In this document: positions 1-7,523 of the stretch, one piece after another
How the letters are laid out: the number at the start of each line of letters is the position of its first letter
Numbering within the stretch: position 1 is the stretch's first letter
Assembly (NCBI RefSeq): GCF_900167165.1
Contig: NZ_FUXM01000022.1
Coordinates: 1-37,777 of the forward strand
Reading direction: 5' to 3'
DNA length: 37,777 nt
DNA from: Carboxydocella sporoproducens DSM 16521
GTDB lineage: Bacteria > Bacillota > GCA-003054495 > Carboxydocellales > Carboxydocellaceae
Notes under the pieces: model-generated
What the model saw: only the letters and a program-made list of their open reading frames with translations
What the model was told of the DNA's origin: nothing
The model's database searches: none
Made by a program: the position numbers and the translations under genes

Positions 1-21
1 ACCGTATTCTCATTTATGATG

Positions 22-59
22 ATAAAATAAAAATAGAGTGGAGCTTCATCTAGCTCCAC
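22..59 (-). terminator. Rho-independent terminator after the 23S rRNA methyltransferase gene
   Basis: On the minus strand an 8-bp stem (GTGGAGCT / AGCTCCAC at 52-59 and 38-45, 6-nt loop) overlaps the TAG stop at 50-52. It is followed by a T-rich tract (TATTTTTATTTT). This is a classical intrinsic terminator for the gene ending at 50. Confidence 0.85.
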
Positions 60-1399
60 TTCTTCCTTTTTAGGCAACAACAACACTCCACATGTGCAGT
101 ATGAGGAAACATATCCACTGGTTGGACCCACTTCGGTTCATAACCCAGTTCCTGTAATCGGGCCAAATCCCGGGCCAGGGTAGCCACATCACAGGCTACA
201 TAAACAATTCTTTCCGGTTTCATACCCGCCATGGCTTGTAGAGCAGGAAGCTCCACCCCGGCTCGTGGGGGGTCCACCACAATCACCTGGGCCCGGTAAC
301 CTTCCCGCTCCCATTCCGGTAAAATCTTCTCTGCCAATCCCACTCTAAAACTGGCATTGGTTATCCTGTTAATGGTCGCATTCACCCGGGCGGCAGCAAT
401 GGCTTCAGCCACTACCTCTACTCCGCGAACCTCGGCAGCCTGCCGGGCCATTAGCAGAGCAATAGATCCCACACCGCAATAAGCATCAATAACTTTTTCT
501 CCTCCGCTGAGAGCTGCTGCCCCGGCTGCCTGCTGATAAAGGACCTCTGTCTGCCGTGGGTTTACCTGCAGGAAAGCTGCCAGGGAAACCTGAAATTTTA
601 AACCCAGTATCTCTTCCTCAATAAAGCCAGGTCCTGCCAGTGTTTGGTTTTCTCTGCCTAATATCTCGCGCGTTTTTTGCTGATTAATGTTCCAAACAAC
701 AGTAGTGACACCCTCCTCCCCTAGTAATTTGGAGGCCAGTTCCATTAATCTTCGCTTCAAGCTAACCTCAGGAACAGTTACCAGGCCCACCATAACCTGC
801 CCTGTAACTGTTTGCCGTAAAATAATATGTCTCAGCTGCCCGGTATGGTTACGCCAATCATAAGGCAGGATATTAATCTCATTCAGGAGATGCTCTATTT
901 TATTCTTAAGCTGATTTAGTCGGAGTGGTAATAGCAGACAGTAATCAATGGGAATTATTTGCTGGCCCCCGCGCTGGAAAAAACCCAGCCTTAACCTGCG
1001 ATTTACTTTAGTTACATGCCAGACAACCTTATTGCGATACTGCCAGGGCTCTACCATGCCCAGTACTGACCTGACCTCAACTTTTCCCAGATCTAATTTA
1101 CCAATCCGTTTCAGGGTATTCTGTACCAGTTCTCTTTTTACTGCCAGCTGAGCTGAATAAGCCAGTTGCTGCAACTGACAACCCCCGCACTGTTCAAAGT
1201 AAGGGCAATGGGGCTGGCAGCGTTCAGCCGATGGTACATGAAGATTTATTATGCGAGCCCGGGCCCAGCTCTTTTTTTCTTCTGTTACTTCAATTTCTAC
1301 TTCCTCTCCTGGCAGGGCTCCTGGTACAAAATAAACCTTGCCTGCCAGGCGTCCTACTCCTTCGCCTTGATGGTTAATATCAGTAATAATCAGTTTCAT
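50..1399 (-). CDS. rumA: 23S rRNA (uracil-5-)-methyltransferase, RumA/RlmCD family
   Basis: SAM-dependent RNA methyltransferase that forms 5-methyluridine in 23S rRNA; 449 residues. An N-terminal TRAM-like domain (about residues 1-55) is followed by an iron-sulfur cysteine set (C-x5-C-x2-C within HCPYFEQCGGC, plus a later Cys in DYCLLLP). The SAM-binding loop is DAYCGVGSIALL, the family motif is VVDPPRAGVE, and the catalytic cysteine lies in VACDVATLARDL near the C-terminus. An upstream in-frame ATG at 1486 exists, but ATG at 1399 is chosen because AGGAGG stands at 1405-1410 with ideal spacing and the upstream gene stops at 1401. The gene is therefore translationally close-coupled to the cytidylyltransferase gene. 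Family is clear; whether it targets one or two uridines (RlmD versus RlmCD) cannot be told. Confidence 0.93.
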   Translation of the reverse strand: MKLIITDINHQGEGVGRLAGKVYFVPGALPGEEVEIEVTEEKKSWARARIINLHVPSAERCQPHCPYFEQCGGCQLQQLAYSAQLAVKRELVQNTLKRIGKLDLGKVEVRSVLGMVEPWQYRNKVVWHVTKVNRRLRLGFFQRGGQQIIPIDYCLLLPLRLNQLKNKIEHLLNEINILPYDWRNHTGQLRHIILRQTVTGQVMVGLVTVPEVSLKRRLMELASKLLGEEGVTTVVWNINQQKTREILGRENQTLAGPGFIEEEILGLKFQVSLAAFLQVNPRQTEVLYQQAAGAAALSGGEKVIDAYCGVGSIALLMARQAAEVRGVEVVAEAIAAARVNATINRITNASFRVGLAEKILPEWEREGYRAQVIVVDPPRAGVELPALQAMAGMKPERIVYVACDVATLARDLARLQELGYEPKWVQPVDMFPHTAHVECCCCLKRKKWS

Positions 1400-1400
1400 T

Positions 1401-2120
1401 TTATCCTCCTGACTTAGACATGCCTTTAAAAATACCTCTATGCTCCCAAATTTTTTCTGCCAGGAAAAAGTCCAGGGCTGTATCAATGTCGATAGACTTC
1501 CAATCCTCCATTATGTATGCCCCTATCCGAACCGGACTTTTTCCTCGACGGATAAATTCACTGCGATAAATATAGATTGCTCCATTGGGACGAAAAGCCG
1601 GGGCTAAATCCTGACTGCGCAATGAGCCCTGGTAATCAAAAAAAGGCTTTACTTCCCCGGTAACAGCAATGGTTTTGTACCAGTAGGGATGGATATTTGA
1701 GGGACAGAGGCTTATTACCAGGTCCCATTGTCCTTTTCGCATTTCCTGTAATGCCAGGCTGATATCCTCTGATTCCCTTAAAGGGGAGGTTGGCTGCAAT
1801 AAAACTATGTACTCGGGAAAAAAACGTTCCTGCTCAACGAACTCAAGCGCATGTTTAACCACTTCCAAAGAACTGGCTTCATCTGTTGCCAGCTGAGGCG
1901 GCCTGATAAATGGCACCTCTGCCCCCCAGGCCCTCGCAACAGCAGCTATTTCTTCATCTTCCGTAGAAACAATTAACCGGCTAATTTCCTTACAAGCCAG
2001 GCCGGCACAAATAGTATGGGCTATCAATGGTTTATCGCCAAACTTTTTTATATTTTTCCCGGGTAAACGTTTAGAGCCTCCTCGCGCTGGAATTAATCCG
2101 AGAACAGTCAATTTTTTCAC
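1401..2120 (-). CDS. neuA: Acylneuraminate-type cytidylyltransferase (CMP-nonulosonate synthetase)
   Basis: Transfers CMP from CTP to a nine-carbon 2-keto acid sugar (sialic, legionaminic or pseudaminic type), giving the donor used by glycosyltransferases. The 239 residues begin with the CTP-binding signature IPARGGSKRLPGKN at about 10-23. The conserved substrate-side stretches LLQPTSPLR and RPNGAIY follow; length is usual. The start codon is GTG at 2120 with no strong Shine-Dalgarno, so expression may be low. It is separated by about 25 kb from a nonulosonate cluster at 26.7-31.7 kb that contains every other step but no cytidylyltransferase, so it most probably serves flagellin glycosylation (the LegF role). 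Exact substrate is inferred from context only. Confidence 0.9.
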   Translation of the reverse strand: MKKLTVLGLIPARGGSKRLPGKNIKKFGDKPLIAHTICAGLACKEISRLIVSTEDEEIAAVARAWGAEVPFIRPPQLATDEASSLEVVKHALEFVEQERFFPEYIVLLQPTSPLRESEDISLALQEMRKGQWDLVISLCPSNIHPYWYKTIAVTGEVKPFFDYQGSLRSQDLAPAFRPNGAIYIYRSEFIRRGKSPVRIGAYIMEDWKSIDIDTALDFFLAEKIWEHRGIFKGMSKSGG

Positions 2121-2174
2121 CTGCTTTTATAAAAAAATTGTTATAATAAAAGTAAAATCTCCCAAGGAGGGGAT

Positions 2175-3515
2175 ATGATGAAAAAACGGATCGTCATTTT
2201 AGGTGGTGTAGCCGCTGGTATGAGCGCAGCGGCAAAAGCACGGCGTACCGATTCTGATGCTATTATTGAAGTGTACACCAGCGAAGAATTTATTTCATAC
2301 GGTGCCTGTGGACTCCCTTACTTTCTCTCAGGGGTTATCCCTTCTTACGAAAAACTGATCGCCCGTACCCCGCCCTTCTTTGCCCAGCAAAATATCCAGG
2401 TTTTTTTGAACCATAAGGGCCTGGCGATAAACTCACAGGAACTAACCTTACAGGTTCTCGATCATGAATCTAACCTGGAAAAAAAAGTATCCTTCGATGC
2501 TCTCGTCATCGCTACCGGTGCCCGTCCTATTATCCCCCCGCTCCCTGGCATTAAAGCAGCCAATATTTTTACATTGAAAACTATCCCTGATGCTCTGCGC
2601 ATCAAAGATTATATTCGGCGCTTTCAGCCCAGGAATGCAGTGATCGTCGGGGGAGGCTATATCGGGTTAGAGGTAGCAGAAGCCTTTATTCAGCTGGGGT
2701 TGAAAACCACCATCATTGAACTGGCTCCCCAGGTTGCTCCCAATCTGGATGCCGACCTGGCTCAACTAATCGAACAAGAGCTTTTACAACATGGTGTTGA
2801 AGTCAAAACCGGCCATAAGGTTCTAGCTTTCGAAGGAGAGGAAAGAGTAACCAGAGTAATTACCGACCAGGGCCCTCTACCCGCTGATTTGGTCCTCCTA
2901 GCCATTGGCGTGACCCCTAACTCAGAAATTGCCGAAACGGCCGGAATTAAGCTTGGCCCTAAGCAGGCTATCCTCACTGATAACCAGCAGCGTACTAATT
3001 TACCTTATATTTTTGCGGCCGGAGACTGTGCCACTGTTTATCATCGCCTCTATCAAGGACCAGCTTACATACCATTAGGTACTACCGCTAATAAACAGGG
3101 CCGGGTAGCTGGCAACAACGCGGCTGGCGGACAACTGCAATTCGACGGTGTACTGGGGACAGGCATTGCCAAAATCCTCAACCTGGAAGTAGCCCGTACC
3201 GGTCTTTCCACCCGCGAAGCTACTCAGCTCAACTTAAATTTTAACACAACTGTAATTAAATCGCGAACAAGGGCTGCCTACTACCCGGAATCAACCCCGA
3301 TTACCATTAAATTGCTCTGGCAAGAGGAAAACAGGCGTCTTATAGGGGGACAAATTGTCGGAGGCCCTGGCTCAGGTAAAAGAATCGATGTTATTGCTAC
3401 AGCTATCAGTGCCGGTATGTCCGTTGATGAATTCCGGCAGCTGGATTTAGCCTATGCCCCGCCTTTTGCCCCGGTCTGGGACCCCCTTTTAATCGCCGCT
3501 AATCAAGCTGATTAA
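2175..3515 (+). CDS. FAD-dependent pyridine nucleotide-disulfide oxidoreductase, CoA-disulfide reductase / NADH oxidase type
   Basis: Flavoenzyme of 446 residues in the CoA-disulfide reductase / Nox / NADH-dependent persulfide reductase group. It uses NAD(P)H to reduce a low-molecular-weight thiol disulfide, polysulfide or oxygen. The FAD-binding glycine motif lies at 10-24 (GGVAAGMSAAAKARR). The single redox cysteine typical of the group is Cys45 in SYGACGLPY. The NAD(H) motif is VGGGYIGLEVAE near 156, followed by the FAD motif (IFAAGDCA) and a C-terminal dimerisation domain. There is no fused rhodanese domain, unlike CoADR-RHD. AAGGAGG at 2164-2170 fits ATG 2175 (a second ATG follows at 2178); a TATAAT at 2142-2147 may be its -10 box, without an obvious -35. 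A strong terminator follows at once, so it is probably a single-gene unit. Substrate cannot be settled from sequence. Confidence 0.9.
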   Translation: MMKKRIVILGGVAAGMSAAAKARRTDSDAIIEVYTSEEFISYGACGLPYFLSGVIPSYEKLIARTPPFFAQQNIQVFLNHKGLAINSQELTLQVLDHESNLEKKVSFDALVIATGARPIIPPLPGIKAANIFTLKTIPDALRIKDYIRRFQPRNAVIVGGGYIGLEVAEAFIQLGLKTTIIELAPQVAPNLDADLAQLIEQELLQHGVEVKTGHKVLAFEGEERVTRVITDQGPLPADLVLLAIGVTPNSEIAETAGIKLGPKQAILTDNQQRTNLPYIFAAGDCATVYHRLYQGPAYIPLGTTANKQGRVAGNNAAGGQLQFDGVLGTGIAKILNLEVARTGLSTREATQLNLNFNTTVIKSRTRAAYYPESTPITIKLLWQEENRRLIGGQIVGGPGSGKRIDVIATAISAGMSVDEFRQLDLAYAPPFAPVWDPLLIAANQAD

Positions 3516-3522
3516 GCGAGAG

Positions 3523-3561
3523 AGGCGATGAAGTAAACAATAACTTCATCGCCTGTTTTTT
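3523..3561 (+). terminator. Rho-independent terminator of the flavoenzyme gene
   Basis: A perfect 12-bp inverted repeat (AGGCGATGAAGT at 3523-3534, ACTTCATCGCCT at 3543-3554) with an 8-nt loop is followed by GTTTTTTA. The T-run is on the plus strand only, so it serves the plus-strand gene ending at 3515. Confidence 0.95.
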
Positions 3562-3649
3562 ACATCAAGGCTTGTCTTAATTTTTTCCACCTTAGCTCAT
3601 TTTCTGTTCTAATCAGTTCAACCAGAATGAGGTTTAAAACCGCCTCCAT
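3560..3649 (-). CDS. Very small hypothetical protein (29 aa)
   Basis: The ORF runs from ATG at 3649 to TAA at 3560-3562. It encodes a 29-residue, Leu/Glu/Arg-rich amphipathic peptide that begins MEAVLNLILVELIRTENEL and ends LRQALM. It is preceded by a purine-rich GGGGGGA about 5 nt upstream and lies 21 nt downstream of the coiled-coil gene on the same strand, so the two may be cotranscribed. Its stop overlaps the edge of the convergent terminator. No known family recognised; coding status rests on the ribosome binding site, position and helix-like composition. Confidence 0.4.
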   Translation of the reverse strand: MEAVLNLILVELIRTENELRWKKLRQALM

Positions 3650-3670
3650 AAAAATCCCCCCTCATAGTCA

Positions 3671-4081
3671 TTATACTACTGAACCTGGTTTCCTGTCAGG
3701 CTGAGCTAAACCCGATAAATCTTTATGTCTGAGCTTGTTCTCAAGTTTCTCCAGCTTAAGTCCCTGTCTAGCACAGATGCAAAGCAGAGCCCGAAAATTT
3801 TCATCCATCTGGATGATACTTTGCTGAACTTCGGTCATTTTATTGATGATATTCTCTTCAACAGTGTCCAGCTGTTCCTGTAAATCCATGCCCCGGTCTT
3901 CCAGGTCCATGATTCTTTCATCCAAATAATACAGGCGATCCTCCACATCATCTAGCCGTTCCTCCACCAGATCAAACCGGGTTTCCAACCGTTCCAGTCG
4001 TTTTGCCAGCATGGCTTCCAGCTCATTTATCCTGGATACCATCATAGCCTGTTCACTTTTTGGTTCTTCTGTAATTACCAT
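3671..4081 (-). CDS. Hypothetical coiled-coil protein
   Basis: A 136-residue acidic protein, no signal peptide or membrane segment. Residues about 15-95 are almost continuous heptad-like repeats rich in Leu, Glu, Asp and Arg (for example RLERLETRFDLVEERLDDVEDRLYYL, quoted here in part as RLERLETRFDLVEERL). This predicts a long parallel or antiparallel coiled coil. A short Cys-containing stretch (LLCICARQG) follows, then a basic tail. The start at 4081 has a GGGGGAAGGG tract 3-12 nt upstream. No domain family recognised; it could be a scaffold or a partner of a larger complex. Confidence 0.7.
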   Translation of the reverse strand: MVITEEPKSEQAMMVSRINELEAMLAKRLERLETRFDLVEERLDDVEDRLYYLDERIMDLEDRGMDLQEQLDTVEENIINKMTEVQQSIIQMDENFRALLCICARQGLKLEKLENKLRHKDLSGLAQPDRKPGSVV

Positions 4082-4231
4082 AACCCTTCCCCCTTAGAGA
4101 AAATTTGTTTGCATAACCATCTTAACAGAACGTAAGTTCTGAAATCAACCAAAAACTTTCGTCAAATTGTTGTATAAAAAGACACAGACAGGGAAAGATA
4201 AAGCAAACTAATGGGAAAGGGTGACACAAAT

Positions 4232-4339
4232 ATGGCGAAAAGGGAAAAGAAAAAGCCGGCCAAAGAAAAACCCACTGCCGTAAATCAACGTCAGCGGGTA
4301 GAAAAAGCAGAAGCACAAGCTCATCGCCCTGAAATCTAA
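4232..4339 (+). CDS. Small lysine-rich hypothetical protein (35 aa)
   Basis: The ORF from ATG 4232 to TAA 4337-4339 encodes MAKREKKKPAKEKPTAVNQR followed by 15 further residues, very rich in Lys, Arg, Glu and Ala. AAAGGGTGA ends 8 nt before the ATG and is a usable ribosome binding site; an in-frame ATG seven codons earlier (4211) is less well placed. The opposite-strand ORF over the same bases encodes an implausible Phe/Leu/Cys/Pro string, which fits it being the shadow. No family recognised; probably disordered and possibly nucleic-acid binding. It converges with the Rad50 C-terminal gene, leaving 4 nt between stops. Confidence 0.5.
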   Translation: MAKREKKKPAKEKPTAVNQRQRVEKAEAQAHRPEI

Positions 4340-4343
4340 GTAA

Positions 4344-4976
4344 TTACAATTCTCTTACCCGGGAAACTCCCTGTTGCATTTCCACCAGAAAAGCTTTATC
4401 TCCACTCTGAGCCAGATGCTGATTATGGGTGACCAGGATTACCTGCCGCCCAAAGTTCTGGCTCAATTGTTTTAAAAACGTAGCTACTTGCAGGCTATAT
4501 TCTTCCGAAACATGCTTGCCCGGTTCATCCAGGAGCAAGGGCCCTTCCAGTCCACATGCTTCCAGCAAAGCAATGCGCAGAGCTAAAGATACTACGTCCA
4601 CCACTCCTCCGCCCCGCGCCTCCTGGGGCCGGGTTTCCACCCGATAACCCCCTTCATAGGTAGAGGTCAGGTAAAATTCAGCGCTGGGCTGCTTGTGTTT
4701 TTCCTCGATCTCCACCCGGAACTGGGTATCCCCACCGAAAATAAATTGCAGGGCATTGGTCACCAGGGATTCAATCTGCTGGCGGGCCTGTTCCCGGGCA
4801 AATTCCGCCACCTCCTGCAGCAAAAGGCGGGCTTGCGTGGCATCATCCAGAGCCACCACCGTTTGAGCCAGTTCTTCTTTAACTTCCTGAAGCTGGCGCT
4901 CCAGCATCCTGTATTCCGCCTGCCGGCTCTGGCAATAGCTCTCCCACTCCTTTAATCCTTGCCGCCAGTCGGACAT
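4344..4976 (-). CDS. Rad50/SbcC-like ATPase, C-terminal half (Walker B lobe)
   Basis: A 210-residue protein that looks like only the second half of an SMC/Rad50-family ATPase. Residues about 1-70 form the end of a coiled coil. A degenerate ABC signature follows at 119-128 (EARGGGVVDV in place of LSGGE). Walker B is at 146-151 (PLLLDE), then a D-loop-like GKHVS and the H-loop His184 in LVTHN. There is no Walker A. It needs the Walker A lobe encoded upstream (5221-6546) to make a composite ATP site. The gene starts 1 nt after the stop of the 80-aa coiled-coil gene and is last in the nurA-herA-sbcD-rad50 operon. The protein is not visibly truncated: the ATPase lobe runs complete to the stop at 4344. 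Confidence 0.85.
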   Translation of the reverse strand: MSDWRQGLKEWESYCQSRQAEYRMLERQLQEVKEELAQTVVALDDATQARLLLQEVAEFAREQARQQIESLVTNALQFIFGGDTQFRVEIEEKHKQPSAEFYLTSTYEGGYRVETRPQEARGGGVVDVVSLALRIALLEACGLEGPLLLDEPGKHVSEEYSLQVATFLKQLSQNFGRQVILVTHNQHLAQSGDKAFLVEMQQGVSRVREL

Positions 4977-4977
4977 T

Positions 4978-5220
4978 TTAACCCCGCCCTTTCAACAGCT
5001 CCCAGGGGATTTTGCTTTCAATTTCCCGGGTCAAAGCCGCAATTTCCTCCTGCAGTTCCGCTAAGCGCGCCGGAGCTGCTTCGGGAGTTAAACCCAGTTC
5101 CGCAAAGCGGGTTTTTAGCTCTTCCTGTCTTTTTTCCAGCTCGGCTTTGCGCCCCAGAGCCATTTGTCGTAAACTCTGACATTTATCAATGGCTTCCTTT
5201 AGTTTCTTTAAATCCTCCAT
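4978..5220 (-). CDS. Small coiled-coil protein, middle piece of the split Rad50
   Basis: An 80-residue helical protein (about 1-45 and 52-72 are heptad-like, broken by GLTPEAAPA) encoded exactly between the zinc-hook half and the Walker B half of the Rad50-like ATPase. Such a helix-break-helix segment is common in the coiled-coil arm of SbcC/Rad50 proteins. It has its own AAGGAGG site (in the last codons of the upstream gene) and ATG at 5220, directly abutting the TAA at 5221-5223. It is therefore translated as a separate polypeptide rather than being the remnant of a frameshift. Function inferred from position: part of, or bridge between, the two ATPase halves. Confidence 0.7.
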   Translation of the reverse strand: MEDLKKLKEAIDKCQSLRQMALGRKAELEKRQEELKTRFAELGLTPEAAPARLAELQEEIAALTREIESKIPWELLKGRG

Positions 5221-6546
5221 TTAAATAACCTCCTTCTCCCGACTCAGTTCAGCGGCAATGCTTTCCATAACTGCCTCTGGCAAGGGCTGTAAACAGGTGG
5301 GGCAGCTGCCCAGTTTCTTTAGATTCGCAACATATTCTCCCACCAGACTCTGTATTTTTTCCTGTTGCTGTTTCAGCTCAGCCAGCAGGGTTTGTTCCTG
5401 TCGAACCAGCTCCTGCCAGTGGGTGAGTAATTCCTCCAGCAATCGGGCCCGCTCCTGTTTTTGTTGCAACTCTGACCATAGAGCCCGGGCCTCCTCTACC
5501 TGGCTGAGGGGACGCAATTCCCCTTCCAGGCGGCCCAGAGCTCCCTGCAGGCGTTGCCATTCCTCCCAGACCCGATGCAATTCCTGGTACTGACTTTGCA
5601 AGTTAATTCCCTGATCCCAGAGGGATAAGAGCTGACCGGTTTTAGCTGTTGACTGCAGGATCTTTTCCTGTCCGGCCAGTTCCTGCCGCAATCTTTCCCA
5701 TTCCCGTTGCAAGAGACTTACTCGCTGGTATTCCTCCGCCTTCTTTTCTGCTTCTACCAGCAGAGGCTTAGCATCTATCCCGGCGCTAATCTGCTCAATA
5801 TAGGTACGCCCGGTAGCCAGGCGCTGTTCTACATCCTGCCATTCTGTTATTAATTGTTCCAGATAGGTTCTGTCTTTTTCCATTTCATCCAAACGGGAAG
5901 CCTGAATCTGAGTCTCCTGCAACCGGGCCAGCAGGTCCGGTAAATGGGAGTAACTCTGTAATTGCTCTTCCAGCCGCTCTTTTTCCTCCCCCAGACGCCG
6001 TTCCGTTTGCTGCAGGCGGTTGACATCTGAAACCAGACTGCGCTGAGCCGCATCCAGCAAATGTACTCCGGAGAGCCGGCCAATGGCTTTGGCCCGCAAC
6101 TGCCCTATGCCACTGCCTTCCAGCAGGAAGGGGCCTTCCAATTGCTGGCCCAGATGCAAATACAGGCAGGTATTTTCATCTATTTGCAGGGGCTCAACCC
6201 CGGACAATTGCCGCACTTCAACCGGAACCTCCTGCCCGAAGCCTTCCAGAATCACCGGCTCTTCTCCTGTTTTTTCGATAATATAGCGGTTGCGTCTCAG
6301 GCTACGTTCCCGGGTGACCCGGCTGCCATCTGACCAGATTAAGGTTACTCTGGCCTCCTGGGTCCCGACCCGGATAAAATCAGTGCCCCTGGGCTCATTA
6401 AACAATACCCAGCGGATAGCCCGCATAATAGCAGATTTTCCCTGGTCAGAAGGCCCAACGATAACATTCAGTTCCGGGCTGAGCTCCAGACGGGTATACT
6501 GGTGGGACTGAAAATTTTCGATCATCACTTCCCGTAAATATCTCAT
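5221..6546 (-). CDS. Rad50/SbcC-like ATPase, N-terminal half with zinc hook
   Basis: A 441-residue protein with the N-terminal lobe of a Rad50/SbcC ATPase: IENFQSHQ at about 9-16, Walker A GPSDQGKS at 31-38 and the following strand-helix region to about 150. A long coiled coil runs from about 160 to 405. It ends with a zinc hook, CPTC at 415-418, only 23 residues before the stop. In normal Rad50 the hook sits mid-protein and the chain returns along a second coiled coil to the Walker B lobe. Here the return arm and second lobe are separate genes. The ATG overlaps the sbcD stop as ATGA, indicating translational coupling. It is expected to form, with the next two products and the SbcD-like nuclease, a DNA end-processing complex. 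Confidence 0.88.
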   Translation of the reverse strand: MRYLREVMIENFQSHQYTRLELSPELNVIVGPSDQGKSAIMRAIRWVLFNEPRGTDFIRVGTQEARVTLIWSDGSRVTRERSLRRNRYIIEKTGEEPVILEGFGQEVPVEVRQLSGVEPLQIDENTCLYLHLGQQLEGPFLLEGSGIGQLRAKAIGRLSGVHLLDAAQRSLVSDVNRLQQTERRLGEEKERLEEQLQSYSHLPDLLARLQETQIQASRLDEMEKDRTYLEQLITEWQDVEQRLATGRTYIEQISAGIDAKPLLVEAEKKAEEYQRVSLLQREWERLRQELAGQEKILQSTAKTGQLLSLWDQGINLQSQYQELHRVWEEWQRLQGALGRLEGELRPLSQVEEARALWSELQQKQERARLLEELLTHWQELVRQEQTLLAELKQQQEKIQSLVGEYVANLKKLGSCPTCLQPLPEAVMESIAAELSREKEVI

Positions 6547-7523
6547 TCCACCGCCCCCAATCGCTCTTGTGCCTCCGCCAGTTTAGCCAGGGCCAAATGG
6601 CGTACTCTTTCCGGTATGCCATCCCGGCGGGCGATTTCCTCAACAATTTCCTGCAAGCCATAGGCCTTGACCTGGCCTGCCTGCCGCACTTCGCTGACAA
6701 AAGCGGCCAGTTTGGCTTCCCGTACCGCTTGGGCCTCTGCTTTGCTGCGGTCCAGCACCTCGCTACCGGGTCGGGCAGTCTGCAGGGGAATTTTGCGGTA
6801 AGTGGGAGCACCACCACTGAAATCCAGCAAAAGCACCTGAGGCTGCCGCTCCATTTCCCGGGGGTGATTGCTGAGACGGACCAGAGAGCCGGGATTGAGG
6901 AACCATTTGCCCTCCGCTTGCATATCCTTTATTCCCAGATGATTATGGCCACAGAGGGTGAAATCCGCTTCTGTGCTGGTGATCTGGTCCACCAGGGTAT
7001 GGGCCATCCCTTCAATCCAGCGCTTCTCCAGCAACATACCATGGACCAGGTGCACAGCCACATCGCATTCTTCTTTAGTGACACAATAGTCCAGCCGGGG
7101 ATCCCGCCGGTCCAGGTCCACGTGATAACCGGTACCGGTCAGCTGTAAACGGATCCCCTTATCCTGCAAATAGACCCGTTCACCAGGGGCCAGCAGTCGC
7201 ACCAGCCCCAGCCGGGCCGCCAGGCCCAGCATGGTTCGATCCAGGGTGGCCAGGTTGTGACCGAAAAGATCGTGATTGCCGGCAATGCCATAGAACGGGA
7301 CCCGTAATTGCTGGAATACCGCCAGGAATTCCCCGGCTACCCCTAAGGCCGGACTGGGCAGGTCAAAGAGGTCCCCACCATGGAGGACCGCACTGACTCC
7401 CAGGTCATGGGCCAGTTCCACCACTTCCTTTAACTTGGCCAAAAGGGTCTGAGGAAAATTATCCAGGCGGTTAACGGGACTGGTGCCCCGGATATGGGTA
7501 TCGGTTAAAAACAGCAGTTTCAT
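6543..7523 (-). CDS. sbcD: SbcD/Mre11-like metallophosphoesterase nuclease
   Basis: A 326-residue Mre11/SbcD-family nuclease. All phosphoesterase motifs are visible: D-x-H at 8-10 (TDTH), GGDLFD with Asp51, GNHD at 82-85, HG at 161-162 and GHNH at 192-195. A C-terminal capping and Rad50-binding region follows and ends in a helical, charged tail (about 270-326). It is expected to be a Mn2+-dependent 3'-5' exonuclease/endonuclease, gated by the Rad50-like ATPase encoded immediately downstream. The genes on both sides overlap it by 4 nt (ATGA), so herA, this gene and the rad50 N-half are translated together. Confidence 0.92.
   Translation of the reverse strand: MKLLFLTDTHIRGTSPVNRLDNFPQTLLAKLKEVVELAHDLGVSAVLHGGDLFDLPSPALGVAGEFLAVFQQLRVPFYGIAGNHDLFGHNLATLDRTMLGLAARLGLVRLLAPGERVYLQDKGIRLQLTGTGYHVDLDRRDPRLDYCVTKEECDVAVHLVHGMLLEKRWIEGMAHTLVDQITSTEADFTLCGHNHLGIKDMQAEGKWFLNPGSLVRLSNHPREMERQPQVLLLDFSGGAPTYRKIPLQTARPGSEVLDRSKAEAQAVREAKLAAFVSEVRQAGQVKAYGLQEIVEEIARRDGIPERVRHLALAKLAEAQERLGAVE

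Noticed and set aside
4122-4316. 64-aa minus-strand ORF rich in Phe, Leu, Cys and Pro
   Set aside because: No ribosome binding site and unnatural composition; it is the complement of the better-supported 35-aa Lys-rich ORF and its leader.
4344-6546. Interpretation of the Rad50 pieces as a simple frameshifted pseudogene
   Set aside because: Each piece has its own start codon; the middle one has a full ribosome binding site, gaps are 0-1 nt and the ATPase motifs are complete, which is unlike random decay.
6567-7148. 193-aa plus-strand ORF within the sbcD-like gene
   Set aside because: Antisense shadow of a gene with all phosphoesterase motifs; no start signals or recognisable domain.
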